Positions 60,113 through 64,000 of a stretch of DNA of 64,000 nucleotides are shown here, one piece after another. This DNA comes from Rotaria sordida. Taxonomy: Eukaryota; Rotifera; Eurotatoria; Philodinida; Philodinidae. A program made the position numbers and the translations under genes. The first letter of the stretch is position 1; every line of letters begins with the position of its first letter. The notes beneath the pieces are model-generated. The model saw only the letters and a program-made list of their open reading frames with translations. It was not told the DNA's origin and ran no database searches. The stretch is taken from contig CAJNOL010000687.1 of the NCBI GenBank assembly GCA_905250125.1, positions 1 to 64,000 on the forward strand, given 5' to 3'.

Positions 60113-60284
60113 AATGCAGAAAAAAAATTCAAGAAATATTGTATATTCTTAATATTCTATCTGGAATTCATGTCTCGTGTCATATCGACATTGTTGTTGT
60201 TGCTCATGTATTGTTTAGTTTGGCAATGTAAGAAAAGAAAAAAAGAAAGCTTTTTATGAGAACAGTTTGCCGTCTGTAAAGTTT

Positions 60285-60422
60285 TTTTTCTTTCTTTCTT
60301 TCTTTCAACAAAAAAAACTGACACTTATATGATGGTATTTAACTTTGATGTAGGTTGTCACAAAGCACATTGTAACTGCATCAAAATACATTCAGAGAAA
60401 AAAAGAAAGAAAGAAAGAAAGA
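60285..60422. repeat. Pair of tetranucleotide microsatellites, (TTTC)n and (GAAA)n
   Basis: A TTTC run at about 60287-60306 and an AGAA run at about 60398-60422, inverted to each other, 90 bp apart, between the divergent calcium sensor and ankyrin genes. They could pair as a hairpin. Confidence 0.7.
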
Positions 60423-61048
60423 TGGAGTACATATATTTCTTCTTTTTCTTCTGATTAGAAAGAAGATGTTCGTTTTATGAATATAACATGTTAAAAAAGA
60501 TGCCTCAAGTAATATGACTAAAAAAGAAAAAAAGAAGAACAACTAAAGCTAAATCAACATGTACAAAAGAGAAAAAAGTAGGGCTTGCTTTTGGTAAAAT
60601 ATATACTTTAAACGAGAAATTATTGTTTGTATTACTCTCCTTTTCTATTGGTGTGAATCAAATGTTTATACAAAATTGTATATAAATCAATTTAAATATA
60701 TGTGTATGAAATGAAAAATTCAAGGTTATTATTGCCTACTGATTTTCACAAGATAAAGATTCATATGCTACTAGAAACAAATGATCGATATTATATGTCA
60801 AAAGAAAAATATACATATATTTTTATTTTGATGGAAAAGTAATGTTCTTTTCAGCAATAGAATTCAACATTTTTTTTTAATAAAAAAAAAAGAAAAAACT
60901 TTGACTTTTCTTGGTGAGTCCACCTTTTACGCCATTAAATTAATCCTATATATGTTTCTCTGTTAGTTTTAACACAGAAAATAGTCAATAGTTTACTTAT
61001 CAGCTGTACGTCATTGCTATTGATGTGCATATTTGCACACAATCATAC

Positions 61049-62271
61049 ATGACATCAATTCATCAAGTCGTTTTAGATGGACGTCTGTCTCAATTAAATT
61101 TACTTATCAATAGAATTGGCTGTAATGTAAACGAAAAAGATTCATACGGTCGAACACCACTTCATTTAGCTGTTCTCTCCGATCAAGAAAATTATGGTTA
61201 TCGAGTAGCACGTTTACTTCTTCAAGGTAATGCTGATATAAATATAACTGATATTCAACAACAAACACCACTTGTTTATGCATGTTTACTTAATCGTTCA
61301 AGACTTGTAAAACTTTTTTTACAAACAAAATCTATTGATTGGAATATTATTGATTATGAAGGTTATTTAGTTTTACATCATGCAGCATCATCATCACAAA
61401 CATCAATATTTGCAGATATAATTCATGAAATGAAATCAATTGGACTTTCAATTGATTGTAAAACTGAATTAAATTATACACCATTAATATTAGCTATAAA
61501 ATCATTGCGATTTGATAATGCTATTTATTTACTTGATCATACTGATGCATCACCATTTGTGATTGATGATGAATATCATTTTACATGTCAACAATGGGCA
61601 CAACATGTTGGACCAAAATTAAATGAACGAACATGTTATTATCCAAAACGAAATTCAATATTAAAAAGAAATAAAAGTCTAGATAAAAAGTACGTTCTAT
61701 TCAAAAAAAAAAAAAATTCTTAATTTATTATTTTAGTATTCCAAATTATAAATTTTTTCATGGAATTGAATCACCTTATCAATGTAAAATGCTTCTATGT
61801 AATCATCATCATATGAAATCATTAGAAGAAAGTACTTATACACCATCTATTTTTTCACCACGTACTACAGATCGAAAATCATTAACATCATCATCTACGA
61901 ATTGTCATACTGAAAAAATTAATTTCAAACCATCTTATCAAATGTGGATGGAACTTGTACAACGACTACATGATCGAATGTCATCATTAAAACCTATTAT
62001 AGATGAAGATAATCATTCTTTATTAGAAAAACGATTACGACGAGAAAAATCATGGGCTGGTCATGATACAATATCACCATGGCATAATGATAAACTTAAT
62101 TCAAATAAACAAGTTGTAACATTAATTAATCATTATTCAAAAATATTAATAACTGATAATAATAAACGATTAACATCAAGTTTTAATGATAGACCAAAAA
62201 GTATTTTACGTCCAAAAGGAACTACAAATAAATATCCATTTACAAAAGAAGTTACATTTGCTACTAATTAA
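61049..62271 (+). CDS. Ankyrin-repeat protein with SILK and RVxF-like PP1 docking motifs
   Basis: Exons 61049-61689 and 61737-62271, with a 47-nt intron, give 391 residues. I start at ATG 61049 (MTSIHQVVLDG), since the frame upstream begins only with GTG. Four ankyrin repeats occupy residues 1 to about 180: SYGRTPLHLAVLSD, QQTPLVYACLLNRSRLVKLF, YLVLHHAASSS, NYTPLILAIKSL. After them come SILK at 203-206, a Ser/Thr-rich basic middle, SILR at 369-372 and KEVTF at 384-388, three residues from the end. SILK followed by [KR]xVxF is the combined docking code for protein phosphatase 1 (as in inhibitor-2), so a PP1-targeting role is likely but inferred. No membrane segment or signal peptide. Cousins could be MYPT- or PPP1R16-type proteins, but their motif order differs. 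Confidence 0.8.
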
Positions 62272-62441
62272 TTATATTTTGTAATTTTTCTCGAATTAAA
62301 TAAAAATATGATGAAAAGGAGTTTAAAAGTTATAAGAATTTTGAAATAATTATTTAATTATATTTTGAAGTTTACTTTAACAATCGAAATGTGTTTAGAT
62401 TATTATTCTACATATAAACAATAATAAGTTGAGATTATATA

Positions 62442-62656
62442 CGGTTGTCCGGAAAGTCTGTACAACTCATATTCTATGAAACCTTATGATAACAAATGTT
62501 GCTTGCATCTATTCAAACATTTCTAATATCATAAGTAGTTTGCGTGATCGTTGATAACATGTGCTTACTAGCAAAGGTCATTACACTGAATAAATGCAGT
62601 ACTTGTTATTGTACGGTTTCATAGAATATGAGTTGCATGGACTTTTCGGGTAACCG
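62442..62656. mobile_element. 215-bp mariner-type MITE with TA duplication
   Basis: TIR of about 42 bp: left CGGTTGTCCGGAAAGTCTGT then ACAACTCATATTCTATGAAA; right on the other strand CGGTTACCCGAAAAGTCCAT then GCAACTCATATTCTATGAAA. TA on both sides (62440-62441; 62657-62658). The inner ~110 bp has no coding content. It lies 170 bp after the ankyrin gene stop. Confidence 0.88.
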
Positions 62657-64000
62657 TAAATGTATTTTGTTCAATAGAATAAATATTTCTATTATATTTT
62701 TTTTTACTTCTGGGGCGTAGAGACATTAAATGATTAATGAAATTTTTTGAAAAAGTTTTCTTTTTTGATAAAGTATTTTATTCACACGAGCAGGGAATCG
62801 ATGCGGGCGATTTTTAAACACAATAATGCATTGCACCACATGTGTGTTTTATAATTATGATATAAGAGTTTAATGTATGGTTATACGCACTAATAAAATT
62901 GAAAGTTAAATTTGTTGTCTAAATAGTATCTTTTTGATAAAACATCAACTAACGTTTTATTACTATTAATTTTGCTGTTCATATTGATATTATTAAAACG
63001 GAAATGAAACAGACAACATATCTTATCAAGTACAAGAAACATGATTAGAATTGACTTAAACTAAAGAAGATAGATGGAGAACCTTATAATGGCTTCAAAA
63101 ACAAAAGACTTCACTCGATCTATATTTCCAATTAACAATAATAGAATAGTCAGAAAAATTGAAATATATAAACTACAAAAATCGTTGATTTTCTTAGCAG
63201 TAAAAGAAAAAATTTTAGTTTTTCATTTATTCTGTTTAATGTAACTTAATTTTGTGAACTCTTGTCTAAATTTATTAGTTTATCTTGTTTATAAAATCTA
63301 GGCCACCATAGCTGAATGATTACGTTGCTCGGCATGTGCTCAACACATATTGTGTCCAAACTTCAATACTACCAGCAACAAAATGATTCTGGACATGTCA
63401 CTAATGGCTACTTGTCTCGGATCACTCGTCAGATTGTATGCTGACTACGTTGTAACACATGCGGGCTCTGGTAGATAGTATGTGATTCGTCAATGTGTAG
63501 GAGGAGCTCAAGCGGTTGAGCGTACGCTGTGCCAGGCTGCTCTTCTGTTCAGAGCTACAACTAGTATTAATTGAATGGAAGGTATTGGATTAATGAATCT
63601 ACTGCTAGGCAGCACTCCACGCCACAAGGTGAGTTCATAGAGAATTTGGTTTTGCGGTGATTCCAGTAAAAAAGAAATGGCTGCAAAAAGTACATCGATA
63701 GAAACGGTATAAGCGATCATCCACTGGTATAGCAGTGTATTACTATACTGATTTTATCGCTGCACTACTAACAACTTTAGATATTGATTTTGTTACAAAA
63801 AGAATTTTTTCGAAGGAAATCATTTTGGCATTAGATCAAACTCCCTACTACATGCATAGCAATATTTTTCCTTCCTTATAAGATTTTATTCCCATTATGA
63901 ATATTTTTCTAAGAGAAGATTTTTTAAACTCAATTCATGCATTCTAAACTCCAGTAAATTATATTCTGTGATAGAAGAGAAGTGTTACTAAGGTGTTTGG
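62657..64000. other. Terminal interval, partly tRNA-like and GC-richer
   Basis: At about 62784-62845, 63301-63345 and 63505-63545 there are short words like tRNA promoter boxes (for example AGCTCAAGCGGTTGAGCG), but no cloverleaf forms. The GC-richer block at 63300-63720 may hold a SINE or transposon relic. The 70-codon minus frame at 63508-63720 has no recognisable domain. Confidence 0.4.

Noticed and set aside
60285-60422. Inverted microsatellites as a possible CRISPR-like array
   Set aside because: Simple tetranucleotide runs with no spacers.
61025-61048. Longer start for the ankyrin protein
   Set aside because: The first codon there is GTG; the first ATG in frame is at 61049.
62784-62845. 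tRNA-like sequence (minus strand, with CGATTCCC)
   Set aside because: No T-stem or acceptor stem pairs properly; not a tRNA gene.
63301-63545. Two A-box-like words suggesting tRNA or SINE
   Set aside because: No B box at the right distance and no cloverleaf; left as a remark.

Overview
The window is a strongly AT-rich piece of an animal nuclear genome. It carries spliced metazoan genes (RAB21, CFDP1, TBC1D15, CELF, FKBP6, KIN17, neuronal calcium sensors). Most introns are short (often about 45-100 nt) and AT-rich with GT-AG ends, a minority are 0.4-1.5 kb, and 2-5 kb stretches without genes are common. The mix of short introns, a spliced bacterial-style glycosyltransferase and many decayed transposons is what I would expect of a rotifer or a similar small invertebrate; that placement is inference, not proof. 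A run of exactly 100 N (21210-21309) marks a scaffold join, so the two sides need not be truly adjacent.

Layout. 0.8-8.6 kb: a minus-strand membrane-traffic block, RAB21, CFDP1 (SWC5/BCNT) and a TBC1D15-type Rab GAP. 13-16.2 kb: a CELF/Bruno RNA-binding protein, minus. 22-24.5 kb: FKBP6/Shutdown (piRNA-pathway co-chaperone type), plus. 28.3-29.5 kb: two small genes, one a 56-residue spliced hydrophilic protein, one a secreted acidic protein. 34-35.4 kb: a GT2 glycosyltransferase, minus. 37.5-39.2 kb: an orphan membrane glycoprotein and 5-formyl-THF cyclo-ligase, convergent with 27 bp between them. 40.8-42.6 kb: KIN17. 47.7-50.1 kb: a secreted protein built from two nearly identical Cys-rich exons. 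56-60 kb: two convergent neuronal-calcium-sensor paralogues, one canonical, one with a hydrophobic N-terminus in place of the myristoylation site. 61-62.3 kb: an ankyrin protein with SILK and RVxF-type PP1 docking motifs.

The most striking feature is the number of long imperfect palindromes (fold-back elements). I can match about a dozen by eye, from about 90 bp to 1.4 kb, in introns (TBC1D15, the Cys-rich gene) and between genes. Their arms differ in sequence from one element to the next, and no coding capacity survives in them. They sit beside recognisable Tc1/mariner relics (50.7-52.5 kb), two mariner-type MITEs with TA duplications, a hAT relic near 11.7 kb and a G-rich MITE family with a conserved subterminal hairpin (31.8 and 39.3 kb). 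A rich population of hairpin-forming elements next to a piRNA-pathway gene is the best candidate here for new biology, though a direct link is speculation.

All splice models were made by reading the sequence by hand. Edges of repeats are approximate, usually to within 10-30 bp.
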